Origin: Lachnospiraceae bacterium
Lineage (GTDB): Bacteria > Bacillota > Clostridia > Lachnospirales > Lachnospiraceae
NCBI GenBank assembly: GCA_017444015.1
Contig: JAFSXN010000100.1
Span: 1 to 57,445, forward strand
Length of the DNA stretch: 57,445 nucleotides
Reading direction: 5' to 3'
Position numbers and translations under genes: made by a program. The notes under the pieces are model-generated. The model searched no databases. It was not told the DNA's origin and was given only the letters and a program-made list of their open reading frames with translations. Of this stretch, positions 1-10,100 are shown piece by piece. How positions within the stretch are numbered: position 1 is the stretch's first letter; every line of letters begins with the position of its first letter.

Positions 1-181
1 CCCATGAATATCACCAATCCTTTCATGGACAGTTGCCAGAACCACCATTGTAAGACTTAAATCAACTTAGTATAAGTGGAACTTAGGAGGAGAGCCTGCA
101 AGAGAAAAATCTACTTAAAGATCGAGGAAGTGGAATTTAACGTTACCATTCACGTCCTGCCTGTGAGTTGTATTCTGCTTA

Positions 182-210
182 TTGTTTTTTGAATACAGAA
201 GTGTTAGAAT
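182..210 (+). promoter_or_regulatory. Predicted sigma-A promoter for the coiled-coil/M23 genes
   Basis: A TTGTTT box at 182-187 is followed after 17 bases by TAGAAT at 205-210. It is the best promoter-like pair in the first 300 bases. A short GGGAACGA/CTCGTTTCC hairpin lies in the leader around 259-280. The first 180 bases hold no gene that I can recognise. Confidence 0.45.
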
Positions 211-304
211 AATTAAGTGTATGTAAACACGACGGAAATTATAGGGGTGTTTTTATCGGGAACGAATAAGCTCGTTTCCTGTATTTGCAAGCTGGAGGGA
301 AAAC

Positions 305-1096
305 ATGGACGGATTCAGAGATCGATTTGGAAGCAGGTATGACAGAAATTCCGGAAGAAGTACGACAAGCAGCTCGAGCCGGGGCGGAATGGATCGTGGT
401 GACAGAGGCTCTGTAGACAGAGATTTTGACTATGGCAACGGAGCCAGGAACGACTATCAGCCGCAGGACGACTATGGCAGCGGCAGCAGGCGGTCTTCCC
501 AGTCTTCTATGGGCGGCGGCGGAATGGATGGCAGACAGCTTGATATCATCCGCGACTATTTCGACGAGGCCAAGGATGACAGCAAAGAGATCCTTCATGT
601 AGTCGGCAATAATTCCAAGATGTTAGACCGCAGTCTGGATATCCTGGGTGAGTTAAAGGATAAGGCGGACCGGCCCGGGGATGCCAGGGTGGTAGATTTC
701 AGCGCTCCGATCGCTTCCTTTGAAGAACTGTCTAAGAAGAACAAGGATGAAATCATCGGCGCGATCGCCGGGAACGCGGACCTGTTGAATCTTCTGAAGG
801 AAGAGATCCAGAAGAATGCGGAAGCTATCGCGAATGTCCAGACGGCTGATACCAGTGAGAAGGATACGGCGGATAAGGAAGAGTTGGAGAAATATTTTGC
901 CGATCTTACGGATCATGTCCATAAAGAAAACGTAAAGTGCTACCGTAATGTGGCGGGAGCCTTAGAGGAGCAGGAGAAAAAGACAGAAGAAAAGCTGGGC
1001 GGTCTCGGAATGATAAAGATCTTTTCGATCATTCAGCTGGCGCTGATCGTTGTAAACGTTGTTCTGTTAGCGCTGTATATTTTCCGGGTGATCTGA
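305..1096 (+). CDS. Tail-anchored coiled-coil protein of unknown function
   Basis: I do not recognise a family. The 263-residue product has a low-complexity N-terminus (about residues 1-75) rich in Arg, Ser, Gly and Asp. A charged helical, coiled-coil-like region runs from about 80 to 235, and a single hydrophobic segment sits at the extreme C-terminus (about 240-260). This is the layout of a tail-anchored membrane protein with most of its mass in the cytoplasm. The start ATG at 305 follows a GGAGGG ribosome binding site at 294-299. It lies 22 bp upstream of the M23 hydrolase gene, and cotranscription with that gene suggests an envelope role, which is inference only. Confidence 0.75.
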   Translation: MDGFRDRFGSRYDRNSGRSTTSSSSRGGMDRGDRGSVDRDFDYGNGARNDYQPQDDYGSGSRRSSQSSMGGGGMDGRQLDIIRDYFDEAKDDSKEILHVVGNNSKMLDRSLDILGELKDKADRPGDARVVDFSAPIASFEELSKKNKDEIIGAIAGNADLLNLLKEEIQKNAEAIANVQTADTSEKDTADKEELEKYFADLTDHVHKENVKCYRNVAGALEEQEKKTEEKLGGLGMIKIFSIIQLALIVVNVVLLALYIFRVI

Positions 1097-1118
1097 CCGG
1101 GAGAGTTTACCTCTGCTT

Positions 1119-2687
1119 ATGATCCTGACAAAATATACCAAAGCAATCAAATATAATCACATCGGAGCAATGCTGGTAACGGCATTGCTCGTTTTTGTAC
1201 TCGTTCCGGGAATTCGGTTCAGGAATGACCTGAATAATCTTATTACGGTATTTATTAACGGAACAAGCGTCGGAGAGATCAACGATGCCTCTCTGGTGGA
1301 GGGAATGATCCGCGAAGCCAGAAAGCAGATCGCAAAGGAGTATGACGGACTTGTCCTGATCAACTATGAGGTAGTTCTCAGCGGTACCCGGGCGATTTTT
1401 GGAACCTTAAATGATGAGCAGACGATCATCAACAATATTTATCAGGTTTTCTCCGACAGCATCCAGAAGACCAAGGAGCCGGTTTACGAGGTCAAGATCA
1501 AAGAGCTGACCTTTAATCTCAGGACGACCGGGGAGGTTCTTGCGCTGTTAAATACGGTCAAGGCGCCCTATGATGAGGATGAGGATTTCAATATCCGGAT
1601 CATAAGGGATCAGTCGAGAGAGCTGAACGTACTGACTACGGATATTAAAAAAGCGGAGGAGGGAATTCCTGAGACTTCGGAGGAGGGGTTTTCCTTCCCG
1701 ATGGCCGGAGCTTATGAAAAGCTGGAGCAGATCTATGATACAGCGGAGAATCAGGATATTGAGACCGTCAACTTCGGGGTACAGAGCCTGAACTTCGGCG
1801 AGAATATCGAGATTGTCCAGGCGTACGCGGACCCGGATGATATTATTACTCTTGAGGAAGCGATCGAGCTTGTGACCAAAAAGTCCGAAAAGGAAAAGAC
1901 CTATGAGGTCGCCTCAGGAGACGCGCTTTCTACGATAGCGGAGAAAAACGGCGTGACGGTGGCGGAGCTGATCGCGCTGAATCCCGATACCCTAAAGGAC
2001 AGCAGCTCGACGATCATGATCGGGGATCTTTTAAAGGTAACTTCGCCTGAGCCGGAGCTTTCTATTATTCGGACGGATAAGGTCTATTATGAGGAGAATT
2101 ACAACGCACCGGTAGAATATGTAGATAATGACGACTGGTATACGACCCAGAGCACCGTCATCAGAGAGCCGGTCGAGGGCTTTCGAAAGGTTGTCGCGGA
2201 TATTACCTATAAGAATAATGAGCGGCAGAATGTCGATATCATCTACGAGGATGTTGTGATCGAGGCGGTCGCCAAGGTTGTTGAGCGGGGAACAAAGGCT
2301 CCGCCGACCTTCATCAAGCCGATTTCCGGCGGCAGACTGTCCTCGGGCTTCGGAAGACGTAAAGCGCCGAAGAAGGGTGCTTCTACCTATCATAAGGGCG
2401 TTGACTGGGCGACACCGATCGGGACCTCAGTGGTAGCTTCTTCGGGAGGAACCGTGATCCGGGCAGGCTGGGGAGCAGGTTATGGCTACTGTGTATACAT
2501 CCAGCATCCCAATGGTATGGTGACACGTTACGGACATCTGAAGAAGGTTTTAGTCAAGGCCGGCCAGACCGTAAGGCAGGGGGAGAGGATCGCGCTTTCC
2601 GGAAATACCGGTGTCAGTACCGGACCGCATCTGCATTTTGAGATCCTTGTGAACGGCTCGCAGGTGAATCCGCTGAATTATCTTTAA
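1119..2687 (+). CDS. M23 peptidoglycan endopeptidase with LysM and G5 domains
   Basis: A membrane-anchored cell-wall hydrolase expected to cut peptide cross-links in peptidoglycan outside the cell. An N-terminal hydrophobic segment (about residues 17-33) acts as signal anchor. After a mixed alpha/beta region comes a LysM domain (about 265-310, with the pattern YEVASGDALSTIAEKNGVTV), then a G5-type domain (about 325-395), then a C-terminal LytM/M23 domain (about 400-522). The metal ligands are visible as YHKGVDW (His and Asp) and HLHFE (HxH). The domain order is common in clostridial Spo or growth-related hydrolases. It sits between the coiled-coil gene and murA, so this is an envelope cluster. 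Confidence 0.92.
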   Translation: MILTKYTKAIKYNHIGAMLVTALLVFVLVPGIRFRNDLNNLITVFINGTSVGEINDASLVEGMIREARKQIAKEYDGLVLINYEVVLSGTRAIFGTLNDEQTIINNIYQVFSDSIQKTKEPVYEVKIKELTFNLRTTGEVLALLNTVKAPYDEDEDFNIRIIRDQSRELNVLTTDIKKAEEGIPETSEEGFSFPMAGAYEKLEQIYDTAENQDIETVNFGVQSLNFGENIEIVQAYADPDDIITLEEAIELVTKKSEKEKTYEVASGDALSTIAEKNGVTVAELIALNPDTLKDSSSTIMIGDLLKVTSPEPELSIIRTDKVYYEENYNAPVEYVDNDDWYTTQSTVIREPVEGFRKVVADITYKNNERQNVDIIYEDVVIEAVAKVVERGTKAPPTFIKPISGGRLSSGFGRRKAPKKGASTYHKGVDWATPIGTSVVASSGGTVIRAGWGAGYGYCVYIQHPNGMVTRYGHLKKVLVKAGQTVRQGERIALSGNTGVSTGPHLHFEILVNGSQVNPLNYL

Positions 2688-2777
2688 ATCAATTTACAAA
2701 CAGAGGAAGCCGTGCTAATATTTAATGGCCGGAGTAAGTGATAAGGGGAACGGCGAACATACAGGGGTGTGAGTGAA

Positions 2778-4070
2778 GTGGAACAATATGTGATTGGCGG
2801 GGGGAATTCTCTGGTCGGCGAGATCGAGATCTGCGGAGCAAAGAACGCAGCGCTCGGGATACTTGCCGCGTCTTTGATGACCGATGATACGGTAACGGTG
2901 GAGAACCTTCCGGATGTCAGCGATACGAATGTACTGATCCAGGCGATGGAAAGTATCGGCGCAATCGTTGACAGGAAGGACAGGCATACCGTCCGGATCA
3001 ATGCCGGGTCGATCAATTCTCTGGTTGTTGAATCCAATTATATTAAAAAGATCAGAGCGTCCTACTATATGCTGGGGGCGCTTCTTGGCAAATATAAAAA
3101 TGCGTCCGTTGCGTTACCCGGAGGCTGCAATATCGGCTCGCGTCCGATCGATCAGCATACCAAGGGCTTTAAGGCGCTGGGGGCGAATGTAAAGATCTCT
3201 CATGGCCGTATTTCGGTAGAAGCGCAGAAGCTTACGGGAAACCATATCTATCTGGATGTTGTGACGGTGGGCGCGACGATCAATATCATGATGGCGGCGG
3301 CGCTTGCGGAGGGCAAGACGACGATCGAAAACGCCGCAAAGGAGCCGCATGTCGTTGACGTAGCAAACTTTTTGAACAGCATGGGTGCCAATATCAAGGG
3401 TGCCGGAACCGATATCATCCGTATCAAGGGCGTGGAAAAGCTCCATGGCACTACCTATTCGATCATTCCGGATCAGATCGAGGCAGGGACCTTTATGTTT
3501 GCCGCGGCAATCACCCGGGGCGATATTATGATAAAGAACGTGATCCCCAAGCACCTGGAATCCATCAGCTCGAAGCTTATTGAAATGGGCTGTGAGATCG
3601 AGGAGTTTGATGATCAGCTGAGAGTCGTTGCGGCAAAGCGCCTGAAGCAGACACATGTCAAGACGCTGCCCTATCCCGGCTTTCCGACGGATATGCAGCC
3701 GCAGATCGTAGCGGCGCTTGCCACCGCGGAGGGGACCAGTGTCGTAACGGAAAGTATTTTCGAGAACCGGTTCCGGTATGTCGATGAGCTGATCAAGATG
3801 GGCGCGCAGATCCGAGTGGAAGGCAATTCCGCTGTGATCGAGGGAGTCGGAAGACTGACGGGAGCTTCGATCCAGGCTCCGGATCTTCGGGCGGGAGCGG
3901 CTCTGGTACTGGCAGCGCTTGCCTCGGAGGGAGAATCCTCGATCGAGGACATTGTATACATAGAACGGGGCTATGAGGACTTTCATTTAAAGCTGAAGAG
4001 CCTCGGCGCGGATATTGATAAGGTAAACGGGGAGCGGGAGATACTTCGGAGTAAATTTAAGGTCGTATAA
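2778..4070 (+). CDS. murA: UDP-N-acetylglucosamine 1-carboxyvinyltransferase MurA
   Basis: MurA transfers enolpyruvate from PEP to UDP-GlcNAc, the first committed step of peptidoglycan synthesis in the cytoplasm. I place the start at the GTG at 2778. It has AGGGGTG at 2763-2769 at a normal distance, and this start puts the substrate lysine at residue 22 (GAKNAA), as in well-studied MurA proteins. An upstream in-frame GTG at 2769 overlaps that ribosome binding site. The PEP-binding cysteine is C117 in GGCNIGSRPID, so the fosfomycin-sensitive Cys form is expected. At 430 residues it has the normal length, and the EPSP-synthase-like fold repeats are complete. It is convergent with fliS. Confidence 0.96.
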   Translation: MEQYVIGGGNSLVGEIEICGAKNAALGILAASLMTDDTVTVENLPDVSDTNVLIQAMESIGAIVDRKDRHTVRINAGSINSLVVESNYIKKIRASYYMLGALLGKYKNASVALPGGCNIGSRPIDQHTKGFKALGANVKISHGRISVEAQKLTGNHIYLDVVTVGATINIMMAAALAEGKTTIENAAKEPHVVDVANFLNSMGANIKGAGTDIIRIKGVEKLHGTTYSIIPDQIEAGTFMFAAAITRGDIMIKNVIPKHLESISSKLIEMGCEIEEFDDQLRVVAAKRLKQTHVKTLPYPGFPTDMQPQIVAALATAEGTSVVTESIFENRFRYVDELIKMGAQIRVEGNSAVIEGVGRLTGASIQAPDLRAGAALVLAALASEGESSIEDIVYIERGYEDFHLKLKSLGADIDKVNGEREILRSKFKVV

Positions 4071-4112
4071 GAATCACTGAAGATTTTTTGCTGCTGCCCG
4101 GCAGTCAGTATT

Positions 4113-4589
4113 TTAAGCCGTAAAGCCCCTGTTCCCGGAAGGACCTACAACGCTTTCATTCAGCTGGTTCTTCCCGTAGGTCAGACCGGCATAGACCGTC
4201 TGTGTATTATAGAGCGCCGGCTCCGAGGTATCCTGACTTGCAACCTCTTCGAAAGCTCCTCTTAAAGAAAGAAGCAGATCTCTGGCGGCTAAAAGCTCCT
4301 CTACCCGTCTCATGACTGATGCTACCGAGATCTCCCGATTGATGAATACATACAGCCGCATAAGCGGAAATGCCAGCTCATACGAGTAGTTTAACGCCTG
4401 CAGAAGATCCTCAACGCAACGGCAGGCCAGCTGACAGTTTGTCTGATAATCCTCCATATTTCCCGCGTCGAAGGCGGTCAGCGCATCCTTGATATACTGA
4501 TCGGCTATATCATATACCAAAACGATGATGCCGCTCGGATTCGCCTGTGAGATCTTCAATGTGTAGTCCTGAATCAATTCCTTTGTCAT
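4113..4589 (-). CDS. fliS: Flagellin-specific chaperone FliS
   Basis: FliS binds the C-terminal helices of flagellin in the cytoplasm and keeps it export-competent. The 158-residue product has the alpha-helical FliS layout. An N-terminal segment (about 1-30) is followed by IIVLVYDIADQYIKDA and a helix containing ALNYSYELAFPLMRLYVFINRE, split here as the family's YxYI/INREI region. The C-terminal extension (after about 125) ending near QTVYAGLTYGKNQLNES is typical of Lachnospiraceae versions. It is the last gene of the minus-strand flagellin cluster, 122 bp after the second flagellin. Confidence 0.88.
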   Translation of the reverse strand: MTKELIQDYTLKISQANPSGIIVLVYDIADQYIKDALTAFDAGNMEDYQTNCQLACRCVEDLLQALNYSYELAFPLMRLYVFINREISVASVMRRVEELLAARDLLLSLRGAFEEVASQDTSEPALYNTQTVYAGLTYGKNQLNESVVGPSGNRGFTA

Positions 4590-4612
4590 TTTCTTTACCC
4601 CTTATAATTGTT

Positions 4613-4707
4613 TTAATACTCAATTCCTGATATATCGGGAATTGAGTGCGCCGGATTTTGGGAGTTGTCCGACGAAGGAGCCATCTACCTTACAAAATCC
4701 GTGCGCA
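4613..4707 (-). other. Two stable hairpins between flagellin and fliS
   Basis: The gap holds a perfect 10-bp inverted repeat (ACTCAATTCC at 4618-4627 with GGAATTGAGT at 4638-4647). A second, longer one pairs GCGCCGGATTTTG (4648-4660) with CAAAATCCGTGCGC (4693-4706). On the transcribed strand neither is followed by a clear U-tract. They may therefore protect the flagellin mRNA 3' end or reduce fliS expression rather than act as full terminators. Confidence 0.5.
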
Positions 4708-4711
4708 TAGA

Positions 4712-5839
4712 TTATTGCAGTAACTGCAGCGCCTGCTGCGGTGCCTCATTGGCCTGTGTCAGCATGGAAACTCCCGCCTGCGTCAAAACCTGAAGTCTTG
4801 TATATTCCACCATTTCCTCCGCCATATCCACATCCTTGATATTGGAGTAAGCCGCCGTCAGGTTTTCCTGATTTTCGGCAAGGCTGGTAATGGTCTCCTC
4901 CAGCCGGTTCTGCCAGGCACCAAGCTTAGAGCGGATATCCGAGACATAGGACAGAGCGTAATCCAGTTTAGCCATCGCATCCTTAGCCCCTTCCTCCGTC
5001 CTCATATCAATACTGTCCAGATGCATATTTTTCAGCGAAAGCTCCGGGATCGCAAGATTGATCTCCTGCCCCTCCAATGCTCCGGACTGGATCTTCATGC
5101 CGCCGATCCCGTTGATTTCCAGAGTAATACTTTTTGTCCCGGCCGCTATCGCGTTTTTCTCACAATCAAGTACCAGCTGCGAGCCATTCCGGTTTGTATA
5201 TGTGATCCGGTTCATCGTAGTATTGTCTTCGGTAAGGTATTCTGTTATATCAAACGACCCTGTCCGGAATCCATCGGAAGCTGCCCTGGTCTGGTCTATG
5301 TTCAAGGTCCCGTCCGCATTGAACTCCAGAACATAATCTTTATCTGTCGGCAGCTTAGGACTGTAGGTTTCGACGGTCACGTACTTGCTGTTCACCGCAT
5401 AGCCCTTCAGATCCTGCTCGCCGCTCAAAAGACCCTGTGTATTATAATGCGTATCACCCGAGATTCGGTTAATCTCCTTTAACAGCTGACCGACCTCCAT
5501 CTGGATCGCATCCCGATCCTCTGTCGTATTGGTGCCGTTTGCCGCCTGAACGGAAAGCTCCTTCATCCGCTGAACCATATTCTGGACCTCGGCAAGAGCT
5601 CCCTCCGCTGTCTGTACGACATTGATCCCGTTGGATGCGTTCTGATTCGCCTTCTCCAGATTCGAAAGCTTCGAGTGCATTTTCGCGGAAAGCGCGTATC
5701 CTGCCGGGTTGTCCCTGGCGGATGTGATCTTATAGCCGCTGGTCATTTTGTCGGAGGATTTCGTAAAGCTCCGCTCGTTGGCCTGCAATACGCTGTTGGT
5801 GATCATTGCCTGAATATTTGGGTTTACTCGTACGCTCAT
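4712..5839 (-). CDS. fliC: Flagellin (distal of two paralogues)
   Basis: Structural subunit of the flagellar filament. The 375-residue product has the conserved N-terminal D0/D1 helices (about 1-140, with MKELSVQAANGTN in D1) and C-terminal D1/D0 helices (about 285-375) ending in QVLTQAGVSMLTQANEAPQ. Both are needed for filament assembly and FliS binding. The central part (about 145-285) is a short variable domain of about 140 residues, so this is a medium-size flagellin. It starts with ATG at 5839 after a GAGGAAAA site. It is 91 bp downstream of a second, diverged flagellin, and the two are similar only at the ends. Confidence 0.96.
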   Translation of the reverse strand: MSVRVNPNIQAMITNSVLQANERSFTKSSDKMTSGYKITSARDNPAGYALSAKMHSKLSNLEKANQNASNGINVVQTAEGALAEVQNMVQRMKELSVQAANGTNTTEDRDAIQMEVGQLLKEINRISGDTHYNTQGLLSGEQDLKGYAVNSKYVTVETYSPKLPTDKDYVLEFNADGTLNIDQTRAASDGFRTGSFDITEYLTEDNTTMNRITYTNRNGSQLVLDCEKNAIAAGTKSITLEINGIGGMKIQSGALEGQEINLAIPELSLKNMHLDSIDMRTEEGAKDAMAKLDYALSYVSDIRSKLGAWQNRLEETITSLAENQENLTAAYSNIKDVDMAEEMVEYTRLQVLTQAGVSMLTQANEAPQQALQLLQ

Positions 5840-5930
5840 CTTTTTCCTCGTTTCTTTCTATCTTCTGCTGAACACCTGATTTTTGTCCACGTTTTAATTT
5901 TTTTCAGGCTGTATTACACTGTCCGGTGTC

Positions 5931-7055
5931 TTATTGCAGCAGCTGCATTGCCATCTGCGGCAGCTCGTTACTCTGTGTCAGCATCGAAACGCCTGCCTGC
6001 GTCAAAATCTGAAGCTTCGTATACTCTACCATTTCCGCCGCCATATCCGTATCCCGGATCGTTGAGTACGAATTCGTCAGGTTCTCCTCCGAAACAGCCA
6101 GGTTGGAAAGCGTTGCCTCAAACCGGTTCTGATAGGCTCCGAGTCTGGAATTTACCTTGGATACATAAGAGAGCGCGGTATCGAGCCTGGCCATGGACTC
6201 CTTCGCCGCTTCGTCCGTGGTGACATCCAGCTTTCCGATCCCCATACTGTTTAAGGACAGACTCGGGATCTGTACCTCGATCTCCTGACCCTCGCTGCTG
6301 CCAACCTGGAAGATCATGCTGCCCTGACTGATGATGTCGAGATTGATCGTCTCTCCCTTTTTCAGGCTTTCCGTATAGTCCATCACAAGCTCGTTTCCAT
6401 TTATATCGGAGTAGGTAAGGGTCTTGCTGAGATAGTCAAACGTAAAGTTTTCCGGCTTATTTTCCGGGAAGTTCGTCGGATCCACTACCTTTAATTTGCC
6501 ATCTTCATCTTCCTCGACCTTAAAGGAGCGCTCAAAGCCTTCCATAGCGTGATTATTATAGGAGCTGAGCGTAATCCCGGTATCTAACTGCTTTGACCCG
6601 TCCGCTCCTGTTGTATACAGACTTCCCTTGACCCCGAGATCTCCGTTCAAAAGTTTCTGGCCGTTATATTCCGTCGCCTGAACGATATGCTCAATCTCTT
6701 CGGTCAGCTGGGTCATCTCCGCCTGCATCGCCTGGCGGTCGTCGTTGGTATTCGTTCCGTTCGCCGACTGGATCGAAAGCTCCTTGAGACGGTGGATCAT
6801 ATCCTTGATCTCGGTCATCGCCCCGTCCGCCGTCTGGATCGCGCTGACGGCACTTGTTGAGTTCTGCGTCGCTTTATCCAGGCTCTTCGTAACCGTATTC
6901 ATCTTATTGGAAACAACCATTCCCACCGGATCATCCCCGGCAGTATTGATCTTATAACCGCTGGAGAGTTTTCCCGTAGCTTTGGAAAAAGCGCTTTCGT
7001 TCGCCTGGAGCATATTGCTCGCTCTCCACGATGTAACATTCGAATTTAACTTCAT
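5931..7055 (-). CDS. fliC: Flagellin (proximal of two paralogues)
   Basis: A second filament subunit of 374 residues. It has the conserved N-terminal region (about 1-140, with LKELSIQSANGTN) and a C-terminal region ending QAGVSMLTQSNELPQMAMQL. The variable middle (about 145-285) differs clearly from the neighbouring flagellin, so the filament may be mixed or the two may be expressed under different conditions. Its 5' untranslated region contains one copy of the ~90-nt dispersed repeat (7071-7156). The ribosome binding site GAGGAAGG at 7058-7065 lies immediately after that element on the transcribed strand. Confidence 0.96.
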   Translation of the reverse strand: MKLNSNVTSWRASNMLQANESAFSKATGKLSSGYKINTAGDDPVGMVVSNKMNTVTKSLDKATQNSTSAVSAIQTADGAMTEIKDMIHRLKELSIQSANGTNTNDDRQAMQAEMTQLTEEIEHIVQATEYNGQKLLNGDLGVKGSLYTTGADGSKQLDTGITLSSYNNHAMEGFERSFKVEEDEDGKLKVVDPTNFPENKPENFTFDYLSKTLTYSDINGNELVMDYTESLKKGETINLDIISQGSMIFQVGSSEGQEIEVQIPSLSLNSMGIGKLDVTTDEAAKESMARLDTALSYVSKVNSRLGAYQNRFEATLSNLAVSEENLTNSYSTIRDTDMAAEMVEYTKLQILTQAGVSMLTQSNELPQMAMQLLQ

Positions 7056-7070
7056 ACCTTCCTCACTCTC

Positions 7071-7156
7071 TTATGCGCAGGCCCGCGTATGGAAGTTTTC
7101 CGGCTGAAGCCGGACGCGGGTCGCGCGGCGTGTAGGGGGTCACCCCTGCTCGATTC
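7071..7156 (-). repeat. Dispersed two-hairpin repeat, copy A
   Basis: On the minus strand this copy begins GAATCGAG at 7156 and ends GCGCATAA at 7071. It forms a first hairpin (CGAGCAGGGG/CCCC) and a second with outer arms CCCGCGT/ACGCGGG and inner CCGGC-TTCA-GCCGG. Its last ~60 nt match copy B (34266-34358) almost base for base. The element overlaps the last codons and the stop codon of the FliK-like gene and fills the leader of the first flagellin. Confidence 0.85.
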
Positions 7157-10100
7157 TTGTAACCACCGTAATAAAAGCCTTCGCGACCTCGTACAGCTCT
7201 CGGTTGTCCGTCCGGTGCTCTGACGTTCCTGCCGCCTGCGCGAAGCTGTTTAAGTTCAGAGACTTTGTATCAATGAAATTCAACTGCCCTGTTTCTCTGC
7301 TGTTTCCCGACAGTTCTCTACTTAATTCATCGGCTCTTTCGCTCAATCTCTTTAGTCCCTGCGGGTCATCTCCCGAAATAAATCCGGAAACCCGGTGCTC
7401 ATCGACCGTGAATTTTGCGGCCAGCTTTCCATACCGCTCTGTTTCCATGGTCGCGGTGACCGTGCCGCTTTCCTCGCTGTCTGAAACCAGCCTCAGATTG
7501 ATCGAGGTCCACTGTCCGTCGATCTCGACCGGGATCTCGTAATTTTCGTTTTCCGCTTGTTTCGCCGCGACACTTAACTCCTTATGCAAAAGGATCGTTT
7601 CTCTGAGATCAATAACATCCGTTATCTCTTCCGCCTGTTCATTTAAGAGAGCATCCGCTGCGCCCAGAGCCTCGATATACTTTTCTCCGGCATTCTCATA
7701 GCTGTCAAAATTTTCTGTCACATCGTCAAAGGCTTCCGCCAGCTTATCATAGAGGCTCTCCGAGTCCTGCCCTGTTTCCGCATCGCTTCCGGACCTTGTT
7801 CTCCTGGCCTGATCCATCAGTCTCCCAAAGGTACTTCCCCTGTTGTTCATAAGGACGTTTTCCGCCAGAACATTGTAGGTCGTCACGGGAACCCGGTTAT
7901 CCCGAAGCGCCTCGATCACATCATCCCCGACCTCCGCTGCCTGCCTGCGCAAAGCAGCATCCTCTTCATAGGAGGCCTCCAGGTCCTCCGCCGTAAAAGT
8001 GTCACGCTCCTGATAGCTCCTTTCCACCCGGTCATACAGCTCGTCAAGGGTCGTATCCTCCGAAAGCTCATTGATCGCAAGGCTGTCCGGGGTCAGTTTA
8101 TCAAGAATCTCTTCTGCCAGCTTTTCATTATAGCGAAGGCTCCCCCGATGAAGAGCGCTTTTTGCAAAGCCTGTCTCGATCTGCTCGGAGATCGAAGTCC
8201 CTTTGGTGATCACCCGCTCGAGTCCTCCGAATTCGTCGTCTACGGTATAGTCCATCCCCCCGGCCAATGCGCGGTTGCTTCTGGATGCGGACAAAAGATT
8301 CCGAAGGGTCAGCTCTCCGTTTTCATCCAGAACATTTCCCAAAAGCCTTCCGTCGCTTTTTTCGATCTGGCGAAACAGCCGGTACATCCCGATAAAAGCG
8401 TCCTTCTCATCCTCTGTCAGCTCTCCCTTCCGCTCCAGCCGAACAAGGAATCTCGAATACTTCTCCGTATCCTGCCCCGGCGATTTCTCCGCGTTCAGCC
8501 GGTTTTGCAGCGCAAAGATATTCTCGTCGATAGGATTGTCGCCGTTTCTAATCATTTCAAGAGTCTTTACGGGATTCATCAGGGAAATGACCTGCCGCAA
8601 GGCCTGGTCCGCCTCCCGTACCCGATCGATAGCCTCCGGATCAATCTTCATCTGCGCGTAACCCAATGCCCTGACAGCCCTTCTGTTCTCCTCGTTTGCC
8701 TCATACCCGTTATCGGAAAGAATCTCATCCACGTTTTGAAAGGCCTTCTGTATCGAATCGCCCATATCCCTTCTGGGAGCGGTCATCAGGCTTTCATAGG
8801 AGCTTTCCGCCCGCCGATACCTTTCGGAGATCGGCTGTGCCGCAGAAAGGATGCGCCTTGCGGTAAACTCTTCTCCCTCCGGATCGATCCCGGAAAGTGT
8901 TTCTAAGGGGATCGACCGCAGCGCCTGAAAAGCCGTCTCTGTCTGCTTATAGAGATCAAGTCTCGTATCGATCACATTGCCTTTTGCCGCCTCGTTTTCA
9001 AAAGCCTCTCCCTGCTTAACTAAAAGAGGTTCATAATACTCTTTTTCCGCTTCCTTTAGCTGCTCTACGAGCTCCGAAAGCGGCGCTGTTTCCAACGCTA
9101 CCCCCTGGCGCAGAAGCCTGAGATTGGCTTCATAGGTCATAGCCAGTCTGGTTTCCTCAAGCTGCCGTCTGGCGGAAAGAAAGGCGGGATCCTCTGTGAT
9201 TAAGGGTTTTTCGGTTCCATCTGTTATTTTATTTTCTTCGGCTAACAGGTTCCGCAGGTTCAGCTCTTCGCCCTTCCTTGTAACCTCGCTTACCGCCTCA
9301 TCCGAGATCCCTTCCACCGCTTCTGAAAGCGCAAGAGCCTGTTCTGCCAGAGGCCGCCTGGTTGTGAGCGAAGCTGCGGAAGGACTCCTTCCATCGGCGA
9401 TCCCGATAGCCATCGCTCCTGCCAACTGATCTTCCGAGAGCGGGAAAGACAGCTCCTTTATGGAATTCATACTGTGCAGGGCTTCGCCGGTCAGGGGTAT
9501 TCCCTGTTCGATCAGCCACCGTGCGTGCTCCATCGTCTTTTCATCCGTGGGAAGTCCGGCAGCCTCAACGATCTGCTCCGCCTGCCCCTTCAGCTGCTCC
9601 CATTCGATCGTATCCGCCTTTTTTGCATAATATCCGTCACCAGACTGATAGTAGCCCTGGCTCTGCCTGCCTGCGCCTGCCCCGGCGCTGTGCTCTGCCC
9701 GGTAGAGATTATCTACGGAGGGTTCTAACTCATTTGTTACCATATATTTTACGGTCTGCTCGTTTAAATCCCCGATCTGACCTGCTTTATCCATCGCTTC
9801 CCGGATCCCCCGGACATTCTCCTCATTGACCGGAAGGTCTTTTTCCTTCAGAGCGTCCGAGATTTTCCCCGCAAGTCCCACATCACCGGTGATCTCCTGA
9901 AGCTCTTCGTCGGAGAGATCGTCGTTAAAGCCCTCGATCACCGTTCCCGATTCCGCCAGCTTCGCCTTCAGCTTGTCGAGCGCGGTAACCTGCTCCTCCA
10001 TACTCATATCCGACATCGAATATCCGTTCTTTGCTGCTTCCGCAAAGTCCTCCTTCGACATAGTACTCGACATCACCGTCATCATATTTTTCTGGAGCGC

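Noticed and set aside
3114-3986. 290-codon frame antisense to murA
   Set aside because: murA is complete and conserved in the other direction; the antisense product is rich in Arg, His and Leu with no motif.
8148-8906. Long open frame on the plus strand inside the FliK-like gene
   Set aside because: It is antisense to a well-supported gene, has no ribosome binding site and its product has no recognisable domain; it follows from the codon bias of the real gene.
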